From Eucommia ulmoides (Eukaryota; Streptophyta; Magnoliopsida; Garryales; Eucommiaceae): DNA of 64,000 bases. The notes beneath the pieces are model-generated. The model searched no databases and was not told the DNA's origin. It saw only the letters and a program-made list of their open reading frames with translations. The stretch's first letter is position 1. Every line of letters starts with the position of its first letter. This document shows positions 21,000 through 32,339 of the stretch, one piece after another. Made by a program: the position numbers and the translations under genes. The stretch is taken from assembly GCA_016647705.1 (NCBI GenBank), contig CM028339.1, positions 20,448,803 to 20,512,802 of the forward strand. The letters run 5' to 3'.

Positions 21000-22600
21000 G
21001 ATCGTCATATCCGAAAAATTTGTAAATGTCTACCGGGGAGTTAGCCTCATACTCGAGTAGTTTGTTTTTGATTTATCTAGATGTCAATGATAAATTTATT
21101 TTCAAAAATAAACTTAAAATGGTGAAACTGTAAATATAGATGTTACCTTAGGGTCCTTAGCGTAATTTGCCTCATGTTAACTTTTTTAATTGTATTTCCT
21201 TTGCATTGGAGTAGCCGCCACTTCATTGCATTCTTATCAACAATAAAATATTCACCATAATCTTGCAAGGGCTACCGGAAGTTCTTCTTCCACGGATTAA
21301 CCTCTTGCAACAACCTATGGTCCTCAATTCTAACCCTCTGGTGACGTTCATTGCAGAGATGGAATTATCAAGCTTATTGGCGGCGGCGTCGAACTTAGAA
21401 TGGCCAACACCGCCTTCAATTTCAGATCATCAGTTTGATCCATTATCGCCGCTGACAATGACAATAGTTTCTTAGGCAAATCCCGAACAACGTTCAGAAA
21501 CAGCCAAAACAGTAGATGTCTCAAATCCTGATATCGTGATAGTGCTAGAGCACGACTACGATAGTCGAACACATCGAAGACAATCAATAATTGCAGATCC
21601 AGTGTCTAAAGAGGTGGTCCTCTTGAATCTGAATAGAGTAAGATAAAAAATAGAAGATCAGTTACAAGATCCAGTACAAGACCACAGTTTCTCATCAGAG
21701 TGGAATCGATTCCCTTTTGCCGTCTTTCATAACTGGTTTGCTTCTCAAACGAGTTATGAATAAAAAATCTGTTTGAAGGCACTCAGGGGTTTTAATGTAT
21801 TGATCCCTCAAGGGCTTTAATGTATTTAACCCTTAGGTTAACTTTTTGATTGCTCGTTTCCTTGGTATTGCAACCGCCAAACTGATCTGAGCCAGTAAAC
21901 ATCAATTGTCCATCTTCTTGGCATTTGCAGCCGTCGATAACATGCTAAAATCACCTCTACGCCTCTGTTGGTGAGACAAAGGCCTGATCAGTGCTGCGAA
22001 CACCTATTTTATCGAATCACCTTCCATAGTGCCGATCCGTACCAGGGCATTCAATCTGCTTGGCGAGGAATCTGGGTCAAATCATGATATCAAGCCAGTG
22101 GGTTTTCGCATGGGCGTAGTCACTAGTGTTGGAGAATTCAATGGTGGTAATGTCCTCGAAACTGATGTCCTTGATATTGCTGGACATCTTGCTGCCAAGG
22201 ATGATAAAGAGCTCTTGGGGGATTTGCAAATCTGATTCCGTATTACTCCGAGTCGCTTTTCACGACGACGCAGCCGTCGTCGAAAACGATGAAACAGTTT
22301 TAGATTTATACATTCAAACATAAATCTGGATTAATTTCGTCATATTTGTGCTTTCGGTCTCACAATGGTTGGCGATCGTGAATAAGGGATACTAGTCGAG
22401 AGTAAAGTGGAGATTACATTGCCGACGAGCACGAACAAAAGACATTAATCACAAAACATGTATTGAATCGGCCGAAACTCAATGATCCATGGATTTTCAG
22501 GCTTCGACGAGTACGCTTCGCTCATTGGTTGTGTTTCGTGGCCCCTGTAGCTCAACTCCAACGCCATATCTTCCTCCTAAAATTTCTTCAGCTCGAGTTG
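21000..22600. other. R4 interior: unassigned mosaic, some host-like blocks
   Basis: This alternates AT-rich cassette sequence (for example GTTACCTTAGGG at 21146 and a GTTAACTTTTT block at 21837) with GC-richer blocks at 21340-21560 and 22020-22300. Open frames on both strands exist (plus 22029-22235 and 21263-21475), but I recognise no domain in them. They may be worn gene scraps like the malate dehydrogenase piece just downstream. Confidence 0.4.
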
Positions 22601-22626
22601 AATAGTTGTTGGTAAGGAAAAGAAAT

Positions 22627-22797
22627 AATATGCCAGGTGCTGACCAGTCTGTCATCCTCCATATATTAGATATTTCTTTCGTTGAGGAAGCACCAAATGG
22701 AGTGAAAATGGAATTGGTTGATGGTGCCTTCCTTTTACTCAAAGGTTTTGTTGCTACTACTGATGCCAATGAAGCTCACAAGGGTGTTGAGAAATAG
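22627..22797 (+). pseudogene. Captured fragment of a cytosolic malate dehydrogenase
   Basis: The plus-strand frame contains [13 protein letters not shown], then [12 protein letters not shown], then [14 protein letters not shown]. This lines up with the N-terminal region of plant cytosolic NAD-malate dehydrogenase, just after the Rossmann glycine motif (family pattern [29 protein letters not shown]). Malate dehydrogenase interconverts malate and oxaloacetate; only about 55 residues remain, without the nucleotide-binding glycines or catalytic His. It lies antisense to R4. A stop at 22795-22797 ends it. The similarity is clear by eye, but the source gene is not in the window. Confidence 0.8.
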
Positions 22798-22799
22798 TG

Positions 22800-24000
22800 G
22801 TTGGTGGATATCTTCGGTGGCCCTTTTTAGTCGGCTTTGAATGTACATACAGTTATTCCAATCATGTGTCCTACCTTGTGAGTACTTCTAGACCTTGAAC
22901 TTGTACATCCAGGAATAATAGCATGAGTTCGCATATCAAGTGTCAGAGTAATTCACTCTAGATAATTTTTAAGTTTATTTTGAGAAATAAATTTTTTAGG
23001 GGATGAGACTGCAAATATAATATTACCTTAGGGCCCTTAATGTAATTAGCCCTAGGTTACCTTTTTAACTTGTTTCTCTTTGCAATTGCAGCCACCGCCA
23101 CTATGTGTTTGCCCATTGTTTCCATTTATCACCAATCCCTCTCTTTGCTCAGTTGTGGATTATTAATCTGTACCCCCCATGACCCATAGGTTTCCCTCTT
23201 TGTCGTATGCCGGAGACAAATCCTTCGCCAGCGGCAACAATTCTTAAGGCTGATATAGGAAGCTATGAAAAAGCTGCTAAGTCATTACACAGTACAGCAG
23301 CTGAAGCTTCATTTTTTTTGTCTTGACGGCACCTATTATTACGAAGGGCGCTCTGACTTGAAGCGGTGAAATCAATATCTGGCGAGCTATTGCTGTTATT
23401 ATTTGAGTTGTGGGAGGCCACAACAGAAATCGCGGTGGTTGTTATGACGAAGTTTGTTAAACGAATTCTACCGCTCGATGTCCTCGCAAACAGTTCTCTT
23501 CCAGAAGTTTTGATTTCGACTGAATCCCTCCAAAGCTGATTCGCTCTGGATCTAAACATAGATGTTGTTGATCTTCTTTGTCCAGTCATGATGACGGCAG
23601 AGGTACCAGCGATAGTCGTTCTGGTGGAGTAAAGAATGAAACCCGATTTCGACCAAGGCGGCGGTAGCTGAATCCGCCGACAACGTCAAGTTTGTCGAAA
23701 TAGATCCTCGGTCACTCGTTTAAGGCAGTGGCGTAGCAGGCGATTTGTCTAGAGAGATTGTTTGTGCGATCTTGATGCCGACATCGAATGCCTCATATCA
23801 AGACGACGTCGGATGTGGCGTTGGGGCATGTGATGGCGAGGTGATCTGTCCGGTGGGCCATTTTCGCTGGTTTGAGCGCAAAGATAATTGAGATAGTTGG
23901 TCCAGTCATGTGTGTGAGCACTTCTGGACCTTGAACTCGTACATCCAGGAATAATGGCATGAATATGCGCCCGTCGAAAAATCCAGGTCTATATCGAGAA
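22800..24000. other. R4 interior downstream of the malate dehydrogenase fragment
   Basis: Contains a cassette copy at about 23020-23100 (GTTACCTTAGGGCCC then TTGCAATTGCAGCCACCGCC) and a GC-richer block at 23210-23900. The latter has open frames on both strands but no domain I can name. The phrase CTTGTACATCCAGGAATAAT (22900) recurs at 23937, so parts of the block are duplicated. Confidence 0.4.
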
Positions 24001-24039
24001 GATCGTCGTCAGATTCGAGATCAACTTTGTTGATATTTG

Positions 24040-24640
24040 ACAGTCGGTAACACTCAAGTTATTAGGGAGACACCCTCAGACTCAAGTTCTTCCCCCGAGA
24101 GTTACTCTCATACCCGAGATATTTATAAATAATCTGTCTTCTGTCATTGGGGAGTTACCCTCATACCTGAGACATTTATAAATAATCCGTCTTCTATCAC
24201 CGGGGAATTACCCTCATACCCAGGACATTTGTTGACGTCCGCCAGGGAGTTACCTTCAGACCCGGGAAAATTTATAATGTTTTTCTCTTTTTCCCTGCCC
24301 GCCATTATAACTGGTTTGCTTGTCAAACGAGTTATGAATATGAAATCGTCTTTAAGGCACTTTAAGTATTAAATCAACAAAATATAACATTCTTCAATTC
24401 TCAGGGGCTTTAGTGTATTTAGCCCTAAATCACATAAGTTTTAAAAAATAAACTTTTATGGGGTAAAATTGTAAATATAATTGTTACCTCAAATTACTGG
24501 GGAGTTACCCTCATACTCGGGAAATGTATAAACGTCCACCGGGGAGTTGGCCTTAGACCCAGAAAAATTATAAATGTCCACCGGGGAGTTACCCTCATAC
24601 CTAGGAGATGTGTAAACGATTTATAAGTTTAGCAATAGAA
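24040..24640. repeat. R4 dispersed repeats of GGGGAGTTACCCTCATACC
   Basis: Copies lie near 24060, 24090, 24150, 24205, 24243, 24500, 24540 and 24582, with an outlier at 21035. Several share the flank ACATTTATAAATAATCCGTC. The spacing is irregular, so this is a broken minisatellite. Confidence 0.8.
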
Positions 24641-26028
24641 ATAGACTTGAGAGCAAAGATCGTAACTAAAATGGTTACCTCAAGGGTCTTAGAGTAATTA
24701 ACTCTAGAAAATTTATAAGTTTATTATAAAAAATAAACTTCAGGGGGTAAATGGCAAATGTATTATTACCTTAGGGGCTTTAGTATAACTTTCTTCCCTG
24801 GGTTTACTTTTTAATTGTATTTCTTCTGCACTTGTAGCCGCCTCCAAATTGTGTCATTATCTACCTTTTCAAAAATAAACTTTAGGGGCCAAAATGAAAA
24901 TATAAATGTTACCTCAAGGCTCTTAGTGTATTCCGCCCTAGGTCATTTCTTTCAAACTCATTTGTATTGCAGTGCAGCCCCTCAACAGGTTCTTCTTCTT
25001 GCTTAGCCGCCGCCACCTTGCGAGTTTCACAACTCTCTCATTTTCTTAGATTTCCCAAACTCCAAAACACCCTATGGAGTCGGATCTACTTTGCAGAGAG
25101 CGGTGGCTGTGATGGGTGGCGCTGATGTACTGATTTGAACACTACCCAAGGTTCTAATTTTCCACCATCACCGATGGGCACCCGCACGAACACCCACGCA
25201 TCGGAGATGGGAGACCGGACATTGTGCTGAAACTCAAGGAAATTGGAAAAGAGAAGTTCAACAAGTTGACGGTGACGACGAATCGACTAAGCTACGATAG
25301 ATCTCGGAGGCTGATGACCCGCCACATCATGGACGGTGTGTTGAGCATCACAACAATGGTGGCCCCAGATCTGGAAAGCTATTGTCCCGATCCAGGGTTT
25401 CGCCGTCGAAAATCGACGTTCTAGTGGTGAACGTCTCGATAATTACCACTATATCGTCATTGGCTGTTAGAATGATAGTACTAAATGAGGGGCAACGTGA
25501 AGGCGTATAACCTCACCGGAATGGGATGCATTACCAGTCTGGTTGCCATAAACATCGTTCAGAATGCCTTCAAGAACCGAAGAAACATGTTCGCACGTGT
25601 CGTCATGTCAAAGTTTTTCTCCTTGAATTGGTACTCCGCCCAAACCTCTATAAGGACATCAATTGGTGTGATTTTGTTAAGCACCCATGTCGATCCGAGA
25701 CTCATGATGGGCGGTTGATATCTTTTCGTCTTTTCTCGGATCATCCAGTGACGAATAGTCCTGAGTTGGTGCCCAATCGGGTTGAATTGGAGAAGGCTTA
25801 GTGAGTGAAACCGAAAGGGGATGTCGCTGCACAGATTTCCTGTCCACAACAATTTTGGTTTAGTTTTTCGGCGTGCTCTTGAAGCCCTATACTCCATCCC
25901 CGCCAGTCTTTTGCTCGTGATTGAACATGACTTGCAATCGAACGAGCTGATGGATTGGTTTCTTGGATCTCTGATGAATTGTTGAATATTTGAGAAATTG
26001 ACGAAAATGTCAAGATTTTTTGCTCGTT
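24641..26028. other. R4 interior next to the primer site
   Basis: Two more copies of the TTACCT...GCAGCCGCC cassette (24765-24840, 24905-24990) precede GC-richer sequence at 25000-25800 with open frames on both strands (plus 25224-25424 and 25485-25718; minus 25559-26140). None shows a domain I trust. The stretch beside the primer site should be the element's leader. Confidence 0.4.
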
Positions 26029-26048
26029 TTCCCACAGACGGCGCCAAT
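26029..26048 (-). promoter_or_regulatory. R4 primer-binding site
   Basis: The minus strand reads ATTGGCGCCGTCTGTGGGAA directly against the right LTR. TTGGCGCCGTCTGTGGGAA is the sequence commonly found at this position in Tat-type plant elements. Confidence 0.8.
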
Positions 26049-26567
26049 TGATGTAGCCAAAAAATTCCCGATGCGTGTAACAGCTCCACATGTACCAGAA
26101 ATCTCCATAACCTGTATCTATTTCCCCTCCTAACCTGCAAAACCGATTAGTTCTTAAGGAGACACTAGTGTGGTGTCGGCCAAAACACCTTCGGTGTGAG
26201 AATAAGTTAGTCCATTCAAGGGTCTTAGGCAAAAGACTGCATTGTAAAAATAATGTGATACATTTTCCTTATTTATAGACTGAGCAGATTATGACTGTTA
26301 GATATGGGTGACATAGTCTTTGATGACTTGGTGTTCCCTCATTATATTTCTATTTAATAGGGATTCAATGAGGAGTTACACAATTAGTGGGGAGTTACGC
26401 CCTTTTGGCTCTCCCACTTTAAGTGTAAATTAGGTTCTATGATCTTTCGCGTGATGGACCTGTATATGGATCATCAATTTGGACCAACGTCCACGACCCG
26501 GCTAGTTTTAAGCTTTGGGCTTATTGTGATAGGCTTCTCTTGGGTAGCAGGAATTTTTCCCACACCA
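26049..26567 (-). repeat. R4 5' LTR (right)
   Basis: It starts TGATGTAGCCAAAAAATTCC and ends TTTTTCCCACACCA, followed by target duplication TGTCA (26568-26572). Confidence 0.95.
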
Positions 26568-26572
26568 TGTCA

Positions 26573-26899
26573 CTTCCTTGATGTGGCCAATATAAAGTAA
26601 TTTCTTTACTTCAACTCCAATTACTTGTTGTTTCTCAGGGATGAACGTTCTTCTTTTTTTCCAAAATGGAGGATATGATCTGCAAATGTCCAAAACGATG
26701 AACATCAACATCAGTACTTATTCCTTTTAGTACTTATTCCTTTTATATCAGTCGGCGACCAGGCAAAAATATCCAAGTTCATTTGAAGCAGTTTTCTGAT
26801 CTCCTCCTCATCAGTCTGGCTTAATGATTCGCCAATCATAAGCTTCTGAGTACCGTTATTGAAAGTTATCTGTTTAACTTGCTCAATAGGTTGAATCAC
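26573..26899 (-). pseudogene. T3 protease-RT linker and RT N-terminus
   Basis: Includes E-I-R-K-L-L-Q-M-N-L-D-I-F-A-W-S (the D-x-F-A-W-S motif before Tat reverse transcriptases) and, after a frame change near 26711, K-R-R-T-F-I-P-E-K-Q-Q-V-I. The two frames overlap through a short duplication (TTTTAGTACTTATTCC twice at about 26712-26742). The domain resumes at 18784. Confidence 0.85.
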
Positions 26900-26977
26900 A
26901 CTGGAGTGCGATCTGAAATCAGCAATCTCTCATGTCGTGTCCACAGATGGACCTGCTACATGAACTTTCTTTGATTG

Positions 26978-27523
26978 CTATAAACGAGAGCTTTTGCCCT
27001 TCATAGCAATGGAAAAATAATGCCTTGAAGAGGCCTGATCTCCCCTTATAACTTCTACTGAATTTTCTCTGGCATACTTCACGCATTGATGATACGTTGA
27101 TGTTACTGCTCTCATTGCGTGCAACCATGGCCGGCCTAAAACAGTATTGTATAACGATATAGAGTTTATCACCATGAACTCCGTGGCCTTGGTGTAACCT
27201 TGCTCCTCCTTATTAGAGGTGACTGACAAAATAATTTTGCCATAAGGCGAAGTAAGCTCGCCATTAAATCTTACCATAACAGTCTTTGTCGAGCTCACGT
27301 TTGCGCTTGGCACTCCCATCTGTTTCAAAATACTAACAAAGATAATATTTGCTGAGCTACCATTATCAATCAAGATACGTCGGAATTGGAAGCTTGAGAT
27401 CCACAAAGATATGACTAAGGCATCTTTATGTGGGTGGAAAATCCCTCTACAATCATCCTCAAAAAAATAGATAATAGGGCCAGGCTTTGTCACCACTAAC
27501 GACTCCCCATAGTAACGATCCAA
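26978..27523 (-). pseudogene. T3 aspartic protease
   Basis: This would process the element's polyprotein. The active-site motif reads R-I-L-I-D-N-G-S-S-A-N-I-I-F (about 27345-27385), preceded by P-H-K-D-A-L-V-I-S and followed by the Y-N-T-V-L-G-R-P-W-L-H motif. These are the features of Tat-group retropepsins. The catalytic D-N-G-S-S is intact, but the frame is closed off by stops on both sides. Confidence 0.9.
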
Positions 27524-27547
27524 AGTCGCTTCACGAAATTTTCTTTT

Positions 27548-28177
27548 TCATGCATGATTGGATTCCCCATTATTTGGTCCGAAGGAGTTTATCATAAATA
27601 TTACTTCTCGATTTTCTTTAGGGTACTCTTTTTTCCGCTCTCTGTCATGACGTTCTTCTTCTCGGCTAACATTTCTGGGCCTCTTCTTATCACTGGGACG
27701 ATCTTGCATGTAGTCCCGCAATTGTCCCAAGTCCACAAGTCGCCTGATCTCTTTTTGAAGCTCCCAACAATCGTCTGTATTGTGTCTATGATCTTTATGG
27801 AAATTGCAATACTTAGAACGATTCTTCTAATTTGACTTAGTGGTCTGTCTGGGAGGCTATTGAATTATATCTGACGTATGAATCTCCTGCAGGATTTGTG
27901 ATATCGGCATGCGCAATCCAAGAAGGCCTGGTTCTTGCCAAACTACTGGCTTGGAATTTGAATTCCTTGATTGGTCTTTACGCCAATTAGACGTGCCAGT
28001 TTTAGCCTTGCCAATATCTTTCTCATGTTGCCTGGGATGATCACGAAATAACCCCCTGCCTTTCCTAGCCATTTTTACATCTTTTAACTTCATGTAAGGC
28101 TTGGATTTCTCCATTAGCTTCGTCATAGTCCGACGACACTTTTTGGTTAAAGAATCTTGGAATCGGCCATGACGCAA
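27548..28177 (-). pseudogene. T3 gag C-terminus and gag-protease linker
   Basis: Two overlapping frames read a Lys/Arg-rich segment (D-R-P-S-D-K-K-R-P-R-N, R-K-K-E-Y-P-K-E-N) and then R-E-V-I-F-M-I-N-S-F-G, the usual link to the protease. A Cys/His cluster that may once have been a zinc knuckle near 27785-27835 (H-K-D-H-R-H-N-T-D-D-C-W-E-L) is too worn to assign. Several stops occur. Confidence 0.65.
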
Positions 28178-28246
28178 ACCTAATGTAAAAACATTAATAA
28201 CGAGGTTTGTATTACATCCCTTAATGCAAGTCAGTTCCTCATTAAA

Positions 28247-28640
28247 TCAGCTCATATACTGACGCAAAGTTTCCCATTTCTCCTGACGCAGAGCTAACAG
28301 AAAATCCGGTCCTTTCATTAACCTCTGACAGGTTATGAAACGGTTGATAAACGTGTTTCTGAACTCATTAAATGACGTTATAGAGTTCGCAGGTAAAGAA
28401 TGTAACCATTCAAGAGTTGATCCCTTCAAAGTGGTCGCAAAAGCTCTGCAAAGAGTGGAATCGCTGGAATTATACAAATTCATGACATGTTTGAACTGTC
28501 GGAATATGGTCCACATGATCAGTTCTCCCATCATACTTTTCAAACTTCGTTGGATCAAACCTTTCAGAAAGTGGAATAGTCAGTATTTCAGGGGAGAAAG
28601 GCATCTCAGTTCCCTTTAATAGTGCATCCAGCTCGTCCAA
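28247..28640 (-). pseudogene. T3 gag capsid region, frameshifted
   Basis: The conserved gag pattern reads F-E-K-Y-D-G-R-T-D-H-V-D-H-I in one frame (28545-28500) and continues in another as C-R-A-F-A-T-T-L-K-G-S-T-L-E-W-L then L-P-A-N-S-I-T-S-F-N-E-F and F-I-N-R-F. The frame change falls between about 28510 and 28480. Capsid-type gag would form the particle; this copy is dead. Confidence 0.85.
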
Positions 28641-28700
28641 AGGCCGAACTATCTCTACTTGACTCCTGATCTGTCGATGTGAGTTAATAATCTCAGTCTG

Positions 28701-30520
28701 AATACTGGTCCCTCATTTTGGTTGATGACTGGCCTTTCCATGGGTAGGCCGTTCTTCATAAAATTGTGGATCAACATACCGTGGAGTTTTTACATTGTGG
28801 GTTTATTTATACCCAACTATAGGCCTTATCAAATGACAACCCATATATTCATATAGATCACCTAACTAGTATTTGAATCATGAGCTTATGCTGCGCCAGC
28901 CCATTTAACAGGCGAGCTTATCCAACTTCAATTCGGAGCCCATATAACGAATTCGACCCGTTTAGAATTTTATACCTAGGTCAGTTTGAGGGTGGAGTTT
29001 TACACATATCATATCTATGTATTTTAATCCAGATCATCCCTTTTCTTTTTGACTTAAATGGGGATTTTTTTTAAATGTACAAAAAATCACTTAATTGACC
29101 TAACCTCTATTTTTTTTTTTAAAACTTAATATTTAAATTAAGAAAAACTCAAAATTAACATTCTCTCTAGCTTTCTTTCTCTTTCTGGATCTATTTTTTT
29201 TTTTTCAATAAAGGGAAAAAAAAAAAGTTAAAATTTTTTCATTAACTTTAAATTTGAAAAGACAATAATATTTTACCATTTTTGCTCATATCGGGTTAAA
29301 TTAAATAAAAATGTTACCTTTTCAATCTAATATAATTAGAACTCTAGTAAAGTGTAGATTTTAATAGTAGAGGAGACAAATTAGATTAGGATTGAAGTAC
29401 AAAAGTAAAAAAACATGACTAACCGTAACATTAGAAAAAATATGACCGACAAAGTGTAGTTTAAGTGGGGAGGGGTAGCCATGCATCCTGAATGAGATAG
29501 TCTTTCACTCTGTGTGTGTAAAGGGACACTCGTGGGAATATCAAAAAAGAAAAACTATGCCTATAAACATGCAATGCATAAATATACAATACATGTACAA
29601 AAAGATTTGTAATTTATTTCAGATGGACTATATATATGTAATATGAAGGTCTAGGGAATAAAATGACATATGTTGAAAGAACATGAGGCATAAGGTTTTT
29701 TCTTTTTTTCTTCTTCGATAAGATGTATCCGAACTAATTTACACGCTCATCGACTACTCATATCCTTGGACAATATGAATGGAACATCTTCTACATCTGT
29801 GAAATATGTAAACACATTCCTTAGGTCATCTTTCCCTTATAATTGAATAAAAATAAAGTAAAAAAAATAATAATGAGGAGAAATTTGATATTTTTCCTTC
29901 CTCTGGCAAAATTAGTGAAAAGTTAAATAACTAAACGTGATCTAATTAAAATATGGACAAATGACAGTATGTTATTGTTCAGATTTGACAATTAATTTAT
30001 TTATCAATGTGGCATTAGAGGACGGCAATGTGGATCACGAGAATCCATCATGATTCCGTACCATGTGAAGCACAAATAGGAAATGATATTTTCATGCGGT
30101 GTGAATCGAAAATACCAAAGAAAACGAAAAAAAATGAATGATATACCGCTAATTGCATTTTACCCTGAATGGTGTATTTTGTCCCTAAAGTATTGGCACA
30201 CGTGATCAAATTCTCTCTAAATTAACACCAATTAATAATAAGAGAGCCACATAACAAATTGAAAAAAAAGAAGATCACTTTAAAAAATTAAAATTAGAAA
30301 CTCACATAAAAAAAAAATGCTACAAATAGGAGGACGAAAAACATCTCATTATTAATGACTTAATTCATTTAAAATCCTACTTAATAATTAAAATAAATAT
30401 AGCGATTAGGCTTTAGTTCTACCCTTGTCTAACTACATTTGAATTTGTGCCAGCAAGAAACTACATTTTCTATTGGCCTACGTGAACCGTGCATGTTTTT
30501 TTTATTTGCCTTGCCCTTCT
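28701..30520. other. Low-information AT-rich sequence
   Basis: No coding, repeat unit or RNA gene is recognisable. The left part (to about 29100) may be T3 leader. Poly-T and poly-A tracts occur near 29111, 29190 and 29217. Short open frames lack any family signature. Confidence 0.4.
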
Positions 30521-30563
30521 TGGTTCTATAAATAGACCCACTAATTCTCAGGACAACACAAGC
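30521..30563 (+). promoter_or_regulatory. TATA-box promoter-like sequence immediately before S5
   Basis: TTCTATAAATAGACCC holds a consensus plant TATA box (TATAAATA, 30527-30534). S5 begins 30 bp downstream, about where transcription would start. No gene follows on this strand within the element. This may be an old host promoter whose gene was separated by the insertion; that is inference. Confidence 0.4.
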
Positions 30564-31019
30564 CACTACAACAAAAACTGTCTATAAGAACATTTTTGTT
30601 AGGACATTATATGTATTGTGCTCTATAAAGGTATTTTTTGGGGCACAAAATTGAAAGTATTGCATAAAAGTAAATTTGTTGGGACACTATATGTTATTGT
30701 GCCCTATAAAGGTACTTTTCGGGACATTAAATGTGCCCTATAATCAAATATTTAAAGGACACAAAGTGGTGTCTCAATAACATTTAATTAGTAATTAAAT
30801 AAATTAATATTTATATATAATATAAAAGGACATAAAGTAGTACCCTATAAACAAAAATTATAACCTGGCATAATTTTGTGTCCTATTATAATTTAATTAT
30901 ATATATTAAAATAAATTAATTTATATTTACACAATTTAACCCAAAAAAAAACAAACAACGGCGCCCTATGATTCCCACTCACACATTTGGTGAAAAAAAA
31001 AAAAAGACAAGTCATTTTT

Positions 31020-31560
31020 TTGTTTTCCCCCACACCCACACGCTCGCTCATTCTCACTCACTCTCTTAGTCTTGATACCCACCCCCAAACCCTTTCATTC
31101 TTTTCCTCTCTATCGCTCCATCGCCGATGACATCTCTCTCGATCTCAGCCCTCTCCATCGCTCTATCGCGGATGATATCTCTCTCGATCTCAGGCCTCGT
31201 TGTTGTTGGTGGTGTTTGTTTCGGCTTCTCGCCGTTCTTTTTTCGACCGTCATCGGTGGGAGGCCCATCGATTTGAGCAACATAAGCTTCTGTACTTAAC
31301 CAAGAATGAGAAGATCGAACCAGTTACAGTTTTAAGCTTCCATAGCCGACGATCTTACAATACATAGCAACGAAAAAGAAATCATATCGGGTTTTGATGC
31401 TTCTATGAGTTTTCTCCTCTTATAGTTTCTACACGAACTACTTCATTGCTTCTTCTTCGTCTAAATTCTGGGTTTTCAGATCCTCGCGTGTTCGATTTTT
31501 TCCTAACCTTTATTCGCCAGGTTTCTGATAATTTCAGGTAAGCATTTTAGTAAAATCATT
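31020..31560 (+). other. Leader-like CT-rich block in S5
   Basis: Pyrimidine-rich sequence with two copies of a CATCTCTCTCGATCTCAG unit about 60 bp apart (31128, 31188). It is GC-richer than its surroundings and looks like the 5' UTR and first exon of a plant gene. The plus frame 31072-31299 has no recognisable domain. Possibly a second captured fragment. Confidence 0.4.
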
Positions 31561-32339
31561 AACCATGGAAATTTTGATAGGCAAAAGTTAGGGTTTTACA
31601 TCACTAGGCTAATCTCGAGGCTTCAGTAGATGGATCTAAGAGATCAGATCGACAAATATCGGGCCTAATTCATTCTCACTTCTCAGATTCTTCGTTTTGT
31701 TCTCAGAAGGTAATAATTTCTCCTCAATTTTAATTGAATTTTGTAGTTTTCACGTGTCGAAAATGGTCTTAGACTAGGGATTTCAATTTGAATGTGAATT
31801 GAAAATAGTTTCAGACTAGGGCAATTGAAAAATAAAAAGGGTACATTTGTTCTCTTCGATTGTAGAAACAGGTTAAATTTCATATCTCGAATCTCTAATC
31901 AGATCTCCCTAATGTCAATGAGCGGGTTAAATTTTATTTTGTAATAAACAATCCTAATCTCTCCCTATCAAGATGTATTCGATTAAGTGTGTTTCTATTA
32001 TGTTATGTTTCTATTCACGTTTTGTGTTTCTGTTCTGTTTTTTATGTTTCTGTTTTTCTGTTTTTGTTCATGTTCTTGGTTTTCTTTATGATTTATTTGA
32101 AGTATTAGAGATCAATTAAAGGGTTAGGGACATCATTAGGAGAATGAAATAAATGTCCTTGGGCAAAAGCTATAGAAATTTATAAAAACTGAGAATTTTG
32201 TACTATGTTTCTGTTCCGTTCTGTACCCTGTTTCTGACCTATTCCCCATTTTCTATATTGTTTTTGTTGTGTTCCCAGTTTAGCTGTTCTTTTTTTAGCC
32301 TTAGGGTGAGTAATGTTATTTTTACCTGGTTGATTAGCG

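Larger units (their letters stand above)
18785..26567 (-). mobile_element. R4: large non-coding LTR retrotransposon (LARD) with captured host sequence
   Basis: Two ~0.5 kb LTRs flank a 6.8 kb interior without gag or pol. The target duplication is perfect: TGTCA at 18780-18784 and at 26568-26572. A primer site beside the right LTR and a polypurine tract beside the left LTR put it on the minus strand. The interior holds a long minisatellite, a repeated cassette near GGGGAGTTACCCTCA, and GC-richer blocks of host-like sequence including a plus-strand malate dehydrogenase fragment. It must have used another element's enzymes. The insertion splits T3's reverse transcriptase. Confidence 0.9.
26568..28700 (-). 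mobile_element. T3, upstream half: gag, protease and RT N-terminus
   Basis: This continues T3 on the far side of R4. Right to left it reads gag, a basic linker, aspartic protease, and the start of reverse transcriptase (K-R-R-T-F-I-P-E-K, then E-V-K-K-L-L-Y-I-G-H-I-K-E-V), stopping at the R4 target duplication. The 5' LTR of T3 is not recognisable to the right of about 28700. Confidence 0.85.

Noticed and set aside
22029-22235. Plus-strand frame upstream of the malate dehydrogenase fragment as a gene
   Set aside because: No domain recognised and no splice or start context; may be another scrap but not supported.
25485-25718. Faint resemblance of a plus-strand frame to an Alba-type nucleic-acid-binding protein
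   Set aside because: Only a short hydrophobic pattern is shared and the alignment is not convincing; left unassigned.
25559-26232. Long minus-strand frames next to the R4 primer site as gag
   Set aside because: They run through the LTR and leader and show no gag, zinc-knuckle or other retroelement motif.
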